A DNA stretch of 64,000 nucleotides from Bacteroidia bacterium (GTDB lineage: Bacteria > Bacteroidota > Bacteroidia > Chitinophagales > JAUHXS01), in contig JAUHXS010000007.1 of the NCBI GenBank assembly GCA_030426955.1, forward strand, positions 62,001 through 126,000. The letters are read 5' to 3'. Under the pieces are notes generated by a model. That model made no database searches. It was not told the origin of the DNA and saw only the letters and a program-made list of their open reading frames with translations. Every line of letters begins with the position of its first letter. The stretch's first letter is position 1. Position numbers and translations under genes: made by a program. This document shows positions 37,558 through 46,343 of this stretch, in pieces.

Positions 37558-40293
37558 TTAGTATTTAGCCTTATAGAATGCAAGGTACTCATTAAATGAG
37601 TTTTGTTTATAAACGCCGATCAAGTTTTTGCTTGTGATTAGTAAAAAATCGTGCTTTGTAGATTTAAGCTTGCTTTTAATGTTATTATTATCTTTTATTT
37701 CGTTTAGGTAGCTATTGGCCTTATCATAGTTTTTAAATTCTTTAACCATTAGTAAGGTTTTTTTGTTCATTAGCTTATTGTCTGTAGATAACTTATCTAA
37801 CTTGTGAAATTTATTGTTGTAATTGGAAAGGCTATTCATGACAAGCTTTGATTCGAATATGGAATCATGAACAAGAATACACGCATAATGAGGTTGCTCT
37901 TTATCTACTTGGAATATGCTTTTAGCTTGATTATTTTGTTGTTCTATGTTTTCGGCCTCTTTATTGTCTAGCTGTAGCAAAATAGCTCTTGCTCTATATT
38001 TCACGTTATCTGTAGGGTAATTATCTATAACGTCTTTTAATGCAACCCGGAGTGCTGATTCATCTGAAGTTTTGCCAATAATCATGGCATTTAATAATGA
38101 AAATTTGGGTTTGAGGTCGTTGTTTGGTTGCAAGCTGTCTGCTATTTGAATGAGCAAACTGGATTCGCCATACTTCTGTACTTTATAAGCTTCGTAAGCA
38201 TTTTCATAAAGCCTCTCTATTTCTTTCTTTGAGGCTTCTAAGTCTTTAAAGTAATTTGGATTCTTAATGTAAGTTGCATATATGGAGTTTGGAAACTCTT
38301 TCAATATTAAATCGCTATAAATTTTAGCCTGCGATTCGTTCTTTTGCTCTTTGTATAAAATATATAAGTTATAGAGAGCTTTTGCTCTCAAATCACCCTT
38401 TATGTCAGATTCTTCTATGATTTTCTTAAACTGATCTGTCGCTTTCTGGTTATCATTGATTTTTTGTTTGTAAATACTTGCAAGATCATAAGTTGCATTT
38501 CCTTCTATAACTTTTGATTTAACTAGCTCATCTTCATTTTTTGGGGTCTCTTCTAATAGTCTAGTTTTATATTGCTCATAGTTTTTTGTTGAGGTATTAG
38601 TTACTATTTCATCAGAGGATTCTTCTTCTTCGGAAGAAATAGATTGCTTATTAGAGCGCCTCCAATTATCTTCTAATGCACGCTTCCCCCATTTAGCTAC
38701 AAACTCAGTGTATCCAGATTTTTTAGAATTAGAATTGTAAAAGTACCAATCTCCTTCTGAGTCTAAATTCGTTTCAATACTCAGGGCTAGCTGCTTTCCT
38801 GCTTGCTTTTCTACTGCCTTTTGAAGGTCTTCTTTGCGCCTCTGTTCAATGACTTCATCCAAAAGCGATTCTCTTTCCTCAGGGCGTAAGCTATATAAGT
38901 GTTGAAGCGTATCTTGGTGCTCAATTATGACGACCTTTTTTACAATATCACTTAAAACAGTGTTTTTTAAGGATAAGGCATCATAGTCATTGTATGTCTT
39001 TGGCAAGAAAGCTAATGCGCTGTCATAGTTTTGTTTTGCTTTTCCCCATATTTCATCTTGATAATAGATATCCCCCAATTTTAAGAAAGAAAGTCCTTTT
39101 TGCTTTTGGTTTTTTATACTGTAAGTAACAGATTTATTTAAGTTAGAAATAGCACTTTCTTTTAATCCATCCTTTAAGTCAACTCTGGCTATGTAATAAT
39201 ATATTTGATCAAGATATTCGATGTTTTTTCTATCTTTTGCCATTTTTTCAAGAATACTTCTAACATCAAGTGCAACAGAACTACTTTGGTTTTCATAAGC
39301 TTTTGCAATGTTAATCTTTGCATTAAACTCCATCTCGTAAGTTGGAGATAGAGATAGTACTTTTTCAAAGCTACTTAGTGCTTGGCTTTCTTGATTGATC
39401 TTGAGATAGAGCTGCCCTAAAATGAATAGATAGCGTTCCTTGTCATTATTTTTTTTAATAAAAGGAATACCTTGTTCTAGACTTCTAGCTGCTAATTCCA
39501 TGTTGTTTCTTTCTAGGTGATAGTAAGCTTGTACAACAAATAAATCGCCAAATAAGTCTTTATCAAACTTGTCATTGTTTTTAGCTAATCCCATTAAGCT
39601 TTGCGCTTCGGTAAATTGTTCTAGAGCGATATACGACTTTATTAGCCATACAAAGGCTTCGTCTTTGATCGTTTGGTGTTTTATAAATGCTAGAGGGTCT
39701 TTTTTTTCCTCCTCCTCTTCATTAGACTTTTCTTTTTTCTTTTTTTGTGCTTGCTTCTTTTTCTTTTTGTAACTGGTTTGACGAGCAGGTTTCTTTTTCT
39801 TCTTTTTGTTTGACGCTTTTTTATATTTTTTTACCAACCTTTTCTTGCCGTCTTTGAATTCAGAAACTATATATTTAAAAACTTCTTCAGCATCTTCATA
39901 TTTTCCCTGAATAAAATAGGCTTTACCCATTAAGAGATAGCAATCATCTACCCATTTACTCATATCATGATAATAAATAGCCTTTGAGGCTTTTTCAAGC
40001 ACACGTTCCATTTCAGGGTTTATAGCTACATTAACTTCAGGATCTTCATACGTATAAATGTCTAGAATGTCGTCGTAGTCATCCGTTTTGGAATTCTTTA
40101 GCTTGAGCATTCCTTCCATAAAGCTAATTCGAGCATTAAATAGTGCATTGTCTCTAGCTGTGAGATCATGATAACCAAGCTTTATTTTGGAAGGACCATC
40201 ATTAGATGACTTACGCCTAGACTGTGCGAAAGAAAATGTTATCCAAAAAAAGATAAGGAAAACTAAAAGTAATTGTATTTTTAATAACCTCAA
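37558..40293 (-). CDS. sprE: SprE/PorW-like TPR protein of the type IX system
   Basis: 911 residues. A signal peptide ends near SFAQ with no Cys, so unlike the described SprE/PorW lipoproteins it has no lipobox. The opening KIKLGYHDLTARDNALFNAR followed by a TPR array (AYFIQGKYEDAEEVFKYI) matches the SprE/PorW family. Residues 150-190 are extraordinarily Lys-rich (up to six Lys in a row) and are followed by EEEEE. A later Ser/Glu-rich stretch lies near 550. PorW bridges the PorK/N ring to the outer-membrane translocon. The assignment is family-based. Confidence 0.85.
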   Translation of the reverse strand: MRLLKIQLLLVFLIFFWITFSFAQSRRKSSNDGPSKIKLGYHDLTARDNALFNARISFMEGMLKLKNSKTDDYDDILDIYTYEDPEVNVAINPEMERVLEKASKAIYYHDMSKWVDDCYLLMGKAYFIQGKYEDAEEVFKYIVSEFKDGKKRLVKKYKKASNKKKKKKPARQTSYKKKKKQAQKKKKEKSNEEEEEKKDPLAFIKHQTIKDEAFVWLIKSYIALEQFTEAQSLMGLAKNNDKFDKDLFGDLFVVQAYYHLERNNMELAARSLEQGIPFIKKNNDKERYLFILGQLYLKINQESQALSSFEKVLSLSPTYEMEFNAKINIAKAYENQSSSVALDVRSILEKMAKDRKNIEYLDQIYYYIARVDLKDGLKESAISNLNKSVTYSIKNQKQKGLSFLKLGDIYYQDEIWGKAKQNYDSALAFLPKTYNDYDALSLKNTVLSDIVKKVVIIEHQDTLQHLYSLRPEERESLLDEVIEQRRKEDLQKAVEKQAGKQLALSIETNLDSEGDWYFYNSNSKKSGYTEFVAKWGKRALEDNWRRSNKQSISSEEEESSDEIVTNTSTKNYEQYKTRLLEETPKNEDELVKSKVIEGNATYDLASIYKQKINDNQKATDQFKKIIEESDIKGDLRAKALYNLYILYKEQKNESQAKIYSDLILKEFPNSIYATYIKNPNYFKDLEASKKEIERLYENAYEAYKVQKYGESSLLIQIADSLQPNNDLKPKFSLLNAMIIGKTSDESALRVALKDVIDNYPTDNVKYRARAILLQLDNKEAENIEQQNNQAKSIFQVDKEQPHYACILVHDSIFESKLVMNSLSNYNNKFHKLDKLSTDNKLMNKKTLLMVKEFKNYDKANSYLNEIKDNNNIKSKLKSTKHDFLLITSKNLIGVYKQNSFNEYLAFYKAKY

Positions 40294-40310
40294 AGCGAGC
40301 GAATAAAGTA

Positions 40311-40328
40311 TAGTTATCTTTATAACTA
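40311..40328. promoter_or_regulatory. Hairpin in the sprE / M23 divergent gap
   Basis: TAGTTAT (40311-40317) and ATAACTA (40322-40328) form a perfect 7-bp stem with a 4-base loop, in the 115-bp gap between sprE and the endopeptidase gene. All AT-rich; could be an operator or a leader hairpin. No clear -7 box was found for either gene. Confidence 0.25.
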
Positions 40329-40408
40329 CATTTTGTGTAAAGTTATTTTATTTTGATGAGAAAATATACATATTACAGCTTCATTAGAGTAGTTTTATAG
40401 CAACATAA

Positions 40409-41281
40409 GTGAGTACGAAAAAAAAGATAAATAGGAAGCTATCCGATAAACTAAGGAATAAGTATCGTCTTGTTATTATGGATGATAGTACTTTTGAAGA
40501 AAGGGGCTCTTTAAAGCTTTCTCGGATGAACTTGTATATTTTATCTAGTACATTACTTGTGATGCTTATCACTATCATTACCAGTATTATTGTTTTTACA
40601 CCAATTAGGGAGTACATTCCTGGATATAGTGATGTTACACTAAGAAGAGACTTGACGTTTTTAAAACAGAAAACAGACTCATTAGAAAGCATAATAGAGA
40701 GCAGGGGCAGGTATGTGCAAAACATTAAAAACGTAATTGAAGGTAAGGTCGATACAATCGAAGAGAGAGTGCTGACATCTACCTTGAGCCAGTATGACAC
40801 AGTCCGTATAGCAGGAATTTCAAGAGAAGATTCTATTCTAAGAGCAGAAATAGAAAGGGAGGAAAGCTATAGGGTTAAAGATTTTAAGTTTGATAAGAAT
40901 GAATCGGTAAAGAAGTTAAATCTATTCCCTCCCATAAAGGGGTTTATAACTTCCTCTTTTAGTTTGGACAAAGGACACCTTGGAGTAGACATTGTATCTC
41001 CTGAAGATGAGCCTGTCAAGGCCGTTCTTGATGGATATGTTATCATGGCTTCATGGAATTTAGAAACAGGATATGTAGTTGCGATTCAGCATAAAAAAGA
41101 CTTAATATCAATTTACAAGCACAACTCCAGGATTTTAAAAGATGAAGGAGACTATATCGAAGCTGGAGATGTGGTTGCAATTGTTGGGAATAGTGGAGAG
41201 CTAACAACTGGTCCGCACCTGCATTTCGAGCTTTGGGAAAAAGGAATACCTTTGAATCCTGAGGATTTTGTAGTATTTTAG
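40409..41281 (+). CDS. M23 family peptidoglycan endopeptidase, membrane-anchored
   Basis: 290 residues from a GTG start. Basic N-terminus, one transmembrane helix near 43-66, then a helical stalk (residues 80-140). LytM domain in the C-terminal half with HLGVDIVSP (first His/Asp of the zinc site) and GPHLHFELWEKG (HxH). The zinc ligands all look present, so an active peptidoglycan cross-bridge hydrolase is likely. Followed by bactofilin; the pair is widely associated with cell-shape control. Confidence 0.92.
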   Translation: MSTKKKINRKLSDKLRNKYRLVIMDDSTFEERGSLKLSRMNLYILSSTLLVMLITIITSIIVFTPIREYIPGYSDVTLRRDLTFLKQKTDSLESIIESRGRYVQNIKNVIEGKVDTIEERVLTSTLSQYDTVRIAGISREDSILRAEIEREESYRVKDFKFDKNESVKKLNLFPPIKGFITSSFSLDKGHLGVDIVSPEDEPVKAVLDGYVIMASWNLETGYVVAIQHKKDLISIYKHNSRILKDEGDYIEAGDVVAIVGNSGELTTGPHLHFELWEKGIPLNPEDFVVF

Positions 41282-41305
41282 CAACGTAATAATAATTCTA
41301 TTAAT

Positions 41306-41740
41306 ATGTTTAGTGGCGGAAATCAAAGTACAAAAGAGACTTCTAAGAATGGAGGGCTTTCTAGCTCAGTCAATATAATAGGAGAGGGCACAAGTATTCA
41401 AGGAGATATAAACTCTAATGGAGATATAAGAGTAGATGGTAAAATCACAGGAACAATCGTTTCAAAAGCAAAAGTTGCTGTTGGTCCAACAGGAGAAGTG
41501 ATTGGAGATATAGTGTGTAAGAATGCAGACATATCTGGTAAAATAAAGGGGAAGATTAACATTTCAGAGCTTTTATTCTTGAAAAGCACGTCCGTACTTG
41601 AAGGGAGTGTTAAAACAGAGAAACTGGTTATCGAGTCTGGAGCTAAGTTTAATGGCGACTGTAAAATGGGTAAAGTAGCCAATATGAGCGACGTGAAGGA
41701 TGCAAGTCACGATTCCACAGTTAAAAAAGAAGCCGTATAA
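41306..41740 (+). CDS. Bactofilin
   Basis: 144 residues. Central beta-helix repeat region (SINIIGEGTSIQGDINSNGDI type repeats, residues ~18-120) flanked by short disordered tails rich in Ser/Lys. Bactofilins polymerise into filaments on the inner membrane without nucleotide and often recruit M23 endopeptidases, exactly the neighbour here (24 bp upstream). Probably directs local wall synthesis or curvature. Cytosolic. Confidence 0.93.
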   Translation: MFSGGNQSTKETSKNGGLSSSVNIIGEGTSIQGDINSNGDIRVDGKITGTIVSKAKVAVGPTGEVIGDIVCKNADISGKIKGKINISELLFLKSTSVLEGSVKTEKLVIESGAKFNGDCKMGKVANMSDVKDASHDSTVKKEAV

Positions 41741-41753
41741 ATTCTTTTAGGTA

Positions 41754-42353
41754 ATGTTATTACCTAAGAACCTATCTCAATATCTTCCTGAAGGAAGTTT
41801 TTCTGGAGTGCTATACTATGCTAAAAAGTATGGGTTTGAGTTAAAAATAACTAAATCCAGAAAAACAAAGTTAGGAGATTACAGGCCTCCAATAGTAAAA
41901 GATAAGCATAGGATAACGGTTAACGGAGATTTGAATGTATATGCATTTCTAGTTACGTTAATTCATGAGATCGCTCACATGGTTACTTGGGAGCAGTATG
42001 GCAATAAGGTGAAGTCTCATGGAAAAGAATGGAAATTCATTTACAGTACAATTTTGGAATACTTTATGCGACAGAATGTTTTTGAGGAAGATATTAATGT
42101 ATACTTAAAGAAGCATGTTGAGTCTCCTCCTGCTTCTAGTTGTAGAGATCTAGAATTAAGCAAAGTGTTGAGAAAGTATGATGAGCCTAACAATAAAAAA
42201 ATTGTTGATGAACTGGAGGAGGGGCAAATTTTCAAAATGAGCAAAGGCATTTTTAAAAAAGGCAAACGCTTGCGTAAGCGTTTTCAATGCCTAGAAATTA
42301 ATACTAAAAAGCTTTACCTGTTTAGCCCAATTGCAGAAGTTGATATCGTTTAA
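41754..42353 (+). CDS. SprT-like domain protein
   Basis: 199 residues. HExxH motif in TLIHEIAHMVTWEQYG with a downstream SHGKEWK, the SprT/WSS1 zinc-protease pattern (His, Glu, second His, and the later His). SprT-like proteins process DNA-protein cross-links or act as protease-like regulators. C-terminal third is Lys-rich and may hold a zinc-free ribbon; no CxxC pair seen. 13 bp after bactofilin, likely cotranscribed. Its stop is 3 bp from the convergent gene's stop. Confidence 0.85.
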   Translation: MLLPKNLSQYLPEGSFSGVLYYAKKYGFELKITKSRKTKLGDYRPPIVKDKHRITVNGDLNVYAFLVTLIHEIAHMVTWEQYGNKVKSHGKEWKFIYSTILEYFMRQNVFEEDINVYLKKHVESPPASSCRDLELSKVLRKYDEPNNKKIVDELEEGQIFKMSKGIFKKGKRLRKRFQCLEINTKKLYLFSPIAEVDIV

Positions 42354-42356
42354 TGA

Positions 42357-44621
42357 TTACTTTAAAAGGCTTATTGCTCTAGTTAAAGGTATTCGTTCCC
42401 CATCCTGATATGCTGTTATAAAAGCTTCTGGAACAATAGTTGCAACCTGATTTTTTCTCGCTTTCGCTTCATTGATGGTTGAAAATTCACCTGATGTGTA
42501 CCTTGTGATTCCATCATCAGATTTATTGGTTTGCAATTCTGATATATTAGAAAAATAATTTTGATTAACTGGGTTTCTAAATGCACCTACTTGTATTTTG
42601 AAAACTAAGCCAGGGACCGATTTTTCGCCATACTTTAAAAATGCCGAATTACTAGAGGTACCATTAGAGGATGAATTGACAATGCTTAATAAATCTTGAC
42701 TGATAAATACATCTTTATATTTAGGCTGCTTTTCATAAACATACACATCAGCATCACCTAAAATTTTAAATGATACTCTTCTATTCTTTTGTCGTCCTAC
42801 ATCACTATCGTTTGAATGTATTGGTTGACTTTCTCCTTGGCATTTTGCATAAAATTGGTTTGCATTTATTCCTCCCTTAATAAGGTAGTCTATAGTTTGC
42901 TTAACCCTTGATACGGATAGGTCTACATTGTATAAATCAGAGCCTACTCCATCTGTATGCCCTGAAACTTCAACGACTGCTGTTGGGTGTTCTAATAAAA
43001 AAGCTACTATTTGGTCTAGTTTATCAAATTCTGAATCTCTGATATTTGCATCATTAAAATCAAATAATATAGAGATATCTTTTACCTCTTCCCATGAAGA
43101 AGATGGCGCTAAAGCATTGTCTCCATCGCTTTCTTTATTAGGTTCAATGTCTTGTGGAGTATTGTCTGATGACGCTATGGTACTATCTTGCTTATTTTCT
43201 TGACTAGCAGACACGGACGGCGTACTTGTTAAAGAGCTATCAATAGATTTTGAAGCACTTAAGCTATCTAAATCACCATTAAGAGTATTATCATTGTATA
43301 CATTACTATTAGAGTCAATTTTAGATGAGTCGGTATAACTTTTTCCACTTCCTGAGCTAGTACCTAAGGCTAGCATACTTGCACTTCCTCCATCGGAATA
43401 AAGGTCTAACTCTCCATTGCCTCCTTTTCTATTGGATGCTATATAAATTTTTTCATTTTCTCCTTGTAGCCTGAAAAATACATCTCTAGCATCAGTATTG
43501 ATAGGGTATCCCATATTAATGGGCTTTGACCATTTGCCATTTGGCAATTTTAATGATCTAAATACGTCAAATCCACCAATTCCAGGCAGTCCATTAGAGC
43601 TAAAAAACAAAGTGTTCCCATCAGCGCTTACAAAAGGACTTACCTCATCAAACTCTGTATTGATGGAGTCACCCAAATTTACAGCTTCTGACCATTTCCC
43701 AGATTCATCCTTCGTGCAATAATATAAGTCTCTCCCTTTATTTCCACCAGGTCTATCTGAAGCAAAAAATAAAGTGTTCCCATCTTCTGTTACAAATGGG
43801 TGTGCGTCCCAATAAGGCGTGTTTATCTCTTTAGAAAGTTTAGTTGAGTCAACCCATTCTGTATTGCTTACAATTTTTGCTAGAAAAATATCTACATTGC
43901 CACCGTAGCCATCTTTTTTTGCCTCCTTTTCATTAATAAATCGATCAAAATAAGCCAACTTGCTGTTTTGTAAGATAAAGGAAGTGTGCTCTGCAGACTT
44001 TGTATTAATACCATTACCAAGGTTTTTTATCTCGCTCCAAGGAGATTCCTTTCCCGTTCTCGTTGCATAAAATAGATCTTCACTATATTGTCCATCATTG
44101 GCTTTGCCTCCTTTTAATGATTTCCTTCTTGAGGTAAAAACAAAAGATAGTTCATCTGTGCTATATGATATGCAGCAGTCGTCATACTCTGAGTTGATTT
44201 CCTTGCCAACATTAGTTATCTCGATATCTACCGGATTTGCCATTAGGTAAGTTTGCTTTGACGTATTTATTAATGTGCTCATGGCAATACGCTTATATCC
44301 TTTTATATCTTCAACTTCATCATCTTTAAAGGTTGCTTTTCCAACATTTAGTGCTTGATCAAATTGATCAATTGCCTTTACCAACTGTTGTGTGTATAGT
44401 AATGCTATTCCATAGTCTCTATGATAAATGGCTTTTTTAGAGTTATCATCGTCTATCATTTCCATTACAATCGCATAGTGTTCTGTAGCAGTAGTATAGT
44501 TGCCATTTTTTTGAGCCTTTAAGGCTATTTTGAGAGGCTCTTTGTAGTTTTCAAACTGTTGTTGAGCCATTGTACAGAGAGAAAATGCAAGTGATACTAA
44601 TATTGTGATCTTAGTTTTCAT
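42357..44621 (-). CDS. OmpA-family protein with PD40 propeller and C-terminal SPOR-like domain
   Basis: 754 residues from ATG 44621, where the signal peptide (MKTKITILVSLAFSLCTMAQ) starts; an earlier Met at 44687 is poor. Order: TPR-like helices (25-140), PD40/WD40-like beta-propeller (about 150-425, e.g. HPFVTEDGNTLFFASDRPGG), Ser/Asp-rich linker (430-530), OmpA domain (ISILFDFNDANIRDSEFDKL, VEVSGHTDGVGSDLYN, NRRVSFKIL), and a tail with VFKIQVGAFRNP that looks like SPOR. PorE in the T9SS shares TPR-propeller-OmpA layout. Binding peptidoglycan at the periplasmic side is expected; the SPOR end could mark division or wall-denuded sites. Confidence 0.85.
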   Translation of the reverse strand: MKTKITILVSLAFSLCTMAQQQFENYKEPLKIALKAQKNGNYTTATEHYAIVMEMIDDDNSKKAIYHRDYGIALLYTQQLVKAIDQFDQALNVGKATFKDDEVEDIKGYKRIAMSTLINTSKQTYLMANPVDIEITNVGKEINSEYDDCCISYSTDELSFVFTSRRKSLKGGKANDGQYSEDLFYATRTGKESPWSEIKNLGNGINTKSAEHTSFILQNSKLAYFDRFINEKEAKKDGYGGNVDIFLAKIVSNTEWVDSTKLSKEINTPYWDAHPFVTEDGNTLFFASDRPGGNKGRDLYYCTKDESGKWSEAVNLGDSINTEFDEVSPFVSADGNTLFFSSNGLPGIGGFDVFRSLKLPNGKWSKPINMGYPINTDARDVFFRLQGENEKIYIASNRKGGNGELDLYSDGGSASMLALGTSSGSGKSYTDSSKIDSNSNVYNDNTLNGDLDSLSASKSIDSSLTSTPSVSASQENKQDSTIASSDNTPQDIEPNKESDGDNALAPSSSWEEVKDISILFDFNDANIRDSEFDKLDQIVAFLLEHPTAVVEVSGHTDGVGSDLYNVDLSVSRVKQTIDYLIKGGINANQFYAKCQGESQPIHSNDSDVGRQKNRRVSFKILGDADVYVYEKQPKYKDVFISQDLLSIVNSSSNGTSSNSAFLKYGEKSVPGLVFKIQVGAFRNPVNQNYFSNISELQTNKSDDGITRYTSGEFSTINEAKARKNQVATIVPEAFITAYQDGERIPLTRAISLLK

Positions 44622-44710
44622 ATATTGACCATTATACTTTATGAGTAAATATATAAAATAGTAAATCAGAAAGTTATGTATTGACAATATCTTGAATCAC
44701 AACGCTGTTG

Positions 44711-46261
44711 TTAAGTGTATAGATTTTTAAACACTTCTTGTTTTACGGTAGCAAAATCTTTTCCTTGAATTTTGCTGTCTATCCATGAAAGCATATCAAA
44801 ATAAATGATTCGATTATCTGCTTCAAGAATTTTAATGGTTTCTGCTTTTATTCTTTTTAGGTTTTGAATCATTTTGAGCTCATCTGTATCGGCCAAAGCA
44901 ATATATGTTTTGAATGCTTCAAAGTATATATGAAGTGTTTTTTGCGTTTTAGGGATTAGCTTTTTAATTGCCCTATGGGTATTTGAAACCAGACTGTGAA
45001 GAAGAAGGTGATTTTTTAATTCAATGTGGTTTTGGATTTCTCGCAACATAGCATAAATATAGATGTGAGGGAAGGTGCCGCGTTCAATATCTTCTAAATT
45101 TAGAATCTGTGAGTTATAGTATAAGCTTTTATCGTAATTGCCTAAAAAATAATACGCATCGGCAAGTCCGCTCATAATATCAATTTTGTTTACATTTCTC
45201 ATATGAAAAGAATAGTCCGCATATAATTTTTCTACTTTTTCACAGCCTTTTAGGGTTTCATTGATATTCCCTTTACTAAGATCATAATAAACTCTGTGAA
45301 TATGGTATCTTGCTACTAAGTGTGACTTTTCTTTTATTGATAAAGACGATGAAAATTTACTTTCTAACTGACTTCCAAAGTCTAAGCTATTTATAAGCTC
45401 ATCTCTTTTATTTAGCATAACAGCGCCAAGGATGGTATTGTGCATAAAGCTGATACAATCGCTAAAATGACTTTTGACGAGTTCATCACTTTTTTTGAAA
45501 ACATTAAGTCCACCTTGTAGAACCTTTAGCATATTTTTATTATCAGGTAGGCTATAGTAGTATGCTGATAGTGCCAATGAATATGAAATGCGCTCTATTT
45601 TTGTTATATCCTTACTTTTTAAAAATTGTGTGATTCGTTTAACTTCTTTGCTGTAAGCCTTCTGTCCATTAACATTTGCTCCACTACGATAGAGTTGACT
45701 AATAACTTTAGATGCAAAATATTGTGCCTGAGATATGCTTTCGAGTTTTTTCAAAGCATAATTTTCAGTTTTTCTATTTTGCTCAATAGTACTTAGAGCA
45801 TTTTTTAAGAAATTTCCTTTTCTGACAATTTTCTGTTCTAGCCTTTTGACCTCAAGTAGCTTGAGAAAAAGTTCGTGCTTGATGCATAGCTTCTCTGATT
45901 TGTGAAGAATCTTTAGTGCGCTTTTGTATAGCTCTTTTTGAAAAAGAATTTGAGCACTTCTCAGATCTTCTTCAACTGTAAATGAAACTCTTGATTTAGA
46001 ATGGAATGAATTTAGGCTTTTTAAAATGAGCTTATATAAATAGTGCTTGTTAAACGTAAATGTTTTTAGAATTTGTTTGTCGTTTTTAAAATATAGCTTG
46101 ATCTTTTCCTCATCATAGTGTTCTTGTTTTTCAATTACATCAAAAATTTTGATGTAATTGTTTTGATCACCTTTGACGTGGAGTTTAGAGAAAATTTTAA
46201 AATACCTTTTCTCTGATTTTGACAAAGATTTTACAAGCTCGAATAATTGATCTTGAGTCAT
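44711..46261 (-). CDS. Helical-repeat protein B of the three-member family; function unknown
   Basis: 516 residues, no signal or membrane segment. N-terminus LFELVKSLSKSEKRYFKIF is nearly the same as in protein A (13012-14553: LFELIKSLSKSEKRSIKLL), and ILFQKELYKSALKILHKSEK matches ILYNRNLLKQSEKWIDRAYN there. C-terminus IIYFDMLSWIDSKIQGKDFA corresponds to LDFFDSLSWIQSK...FA. Between are TPR-like helical pairs. It sits just upstream of the OmpA-SPOR gene (89 bp) and downstream of bshA, behind a terminator-like repeat whose T-run almost reaches its ATG. No catalytic motif; a scaffold or regulator is guessed. Confidence 0.8.
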   Translation of the reverse strand: MTQDQLFELVKSLSKSEKRYFKIFSKLHVKGDQNNYIKIFDVIEKQEHYDEEKIKLYFKNDKQILKTFTFNKHYLYKLILKSLNSFHSKSRVSFTVEEDLRSAQILFQKELYKSALKILHKSEKLCIKHELFLKLLEVKRLEQKIVRKGNFLKNALSTIEQNRKTENYALKKLESISQAQYFASKVISQLYRSGANVNGQKAYSKEVKRITQFLKSKDITKIERISYSLALSAYYYSLPDNKNMLKVLQGGLNVFKKSDELVKSHFSDCISFMHNTILGAVMLNKRDELINSLDFGSQLESKFSSSLSIKEKSHLVARYHIHRVYYDLSKGNINETLKGCEKVEKLYADYSFHMRNVNKIDIMSGLADAYYFLGNYDKSLYYNSQILNLEDIERGTFPHIYIYAMLREIQNHIELKNHLLLHSLVSNTHRAIKKLIPKTQKTLHIYFEAFKTYIALADTDELKMIQNLKRIKAETIKILEADNRIIYFDMLSWIDSKIQGKDFATVKQEVFKNLYT

Positions 46262-46271
46262 TAAATAAAAA

Positions 46272-46324
46272 TTTGATTTCTAAATATACCTTATTTTAAA
46301 CGTAAAGTAAATTTAGAAATCAAA
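46272..46324 (-). terminator. Perfect 14-bp inverted repeat between bshA and helical-repeat gene B
   Basis: TTTGATTTCTAAAT (46272-46285) is the exact reverse complement of 46311-46324, with a 25-base spacer. Read on the minus strand it follows the bshA stop (46344) and is followed by TTTTT at once, then the ATG of gene B ten bases later. This is terminator-like for bshA, and it leaves no obvious room for a normal promoter for gene B, except in the spacer. Attenuation of gene B is an alternative. Confidence 0.5.
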
Positions 46325-46343
46325 CTTTGAGAGAAATTAGATT

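Noticed and set aside
39700-39830. Low-complexity region as a DNA repeat or insertion
   Set aside because: It is the Lys/Glu-rich coding stretch of the SprE-like gene, in frame and without a repeat unit at DNA level.
44711-46261. Calling helical-repeat proteins A and B transcription factors of the RRNPP type
   Set aside because: They are TPR-like, but no helix-turn-helix was recognised at the N-terminus; the link is too weak to use as a name.
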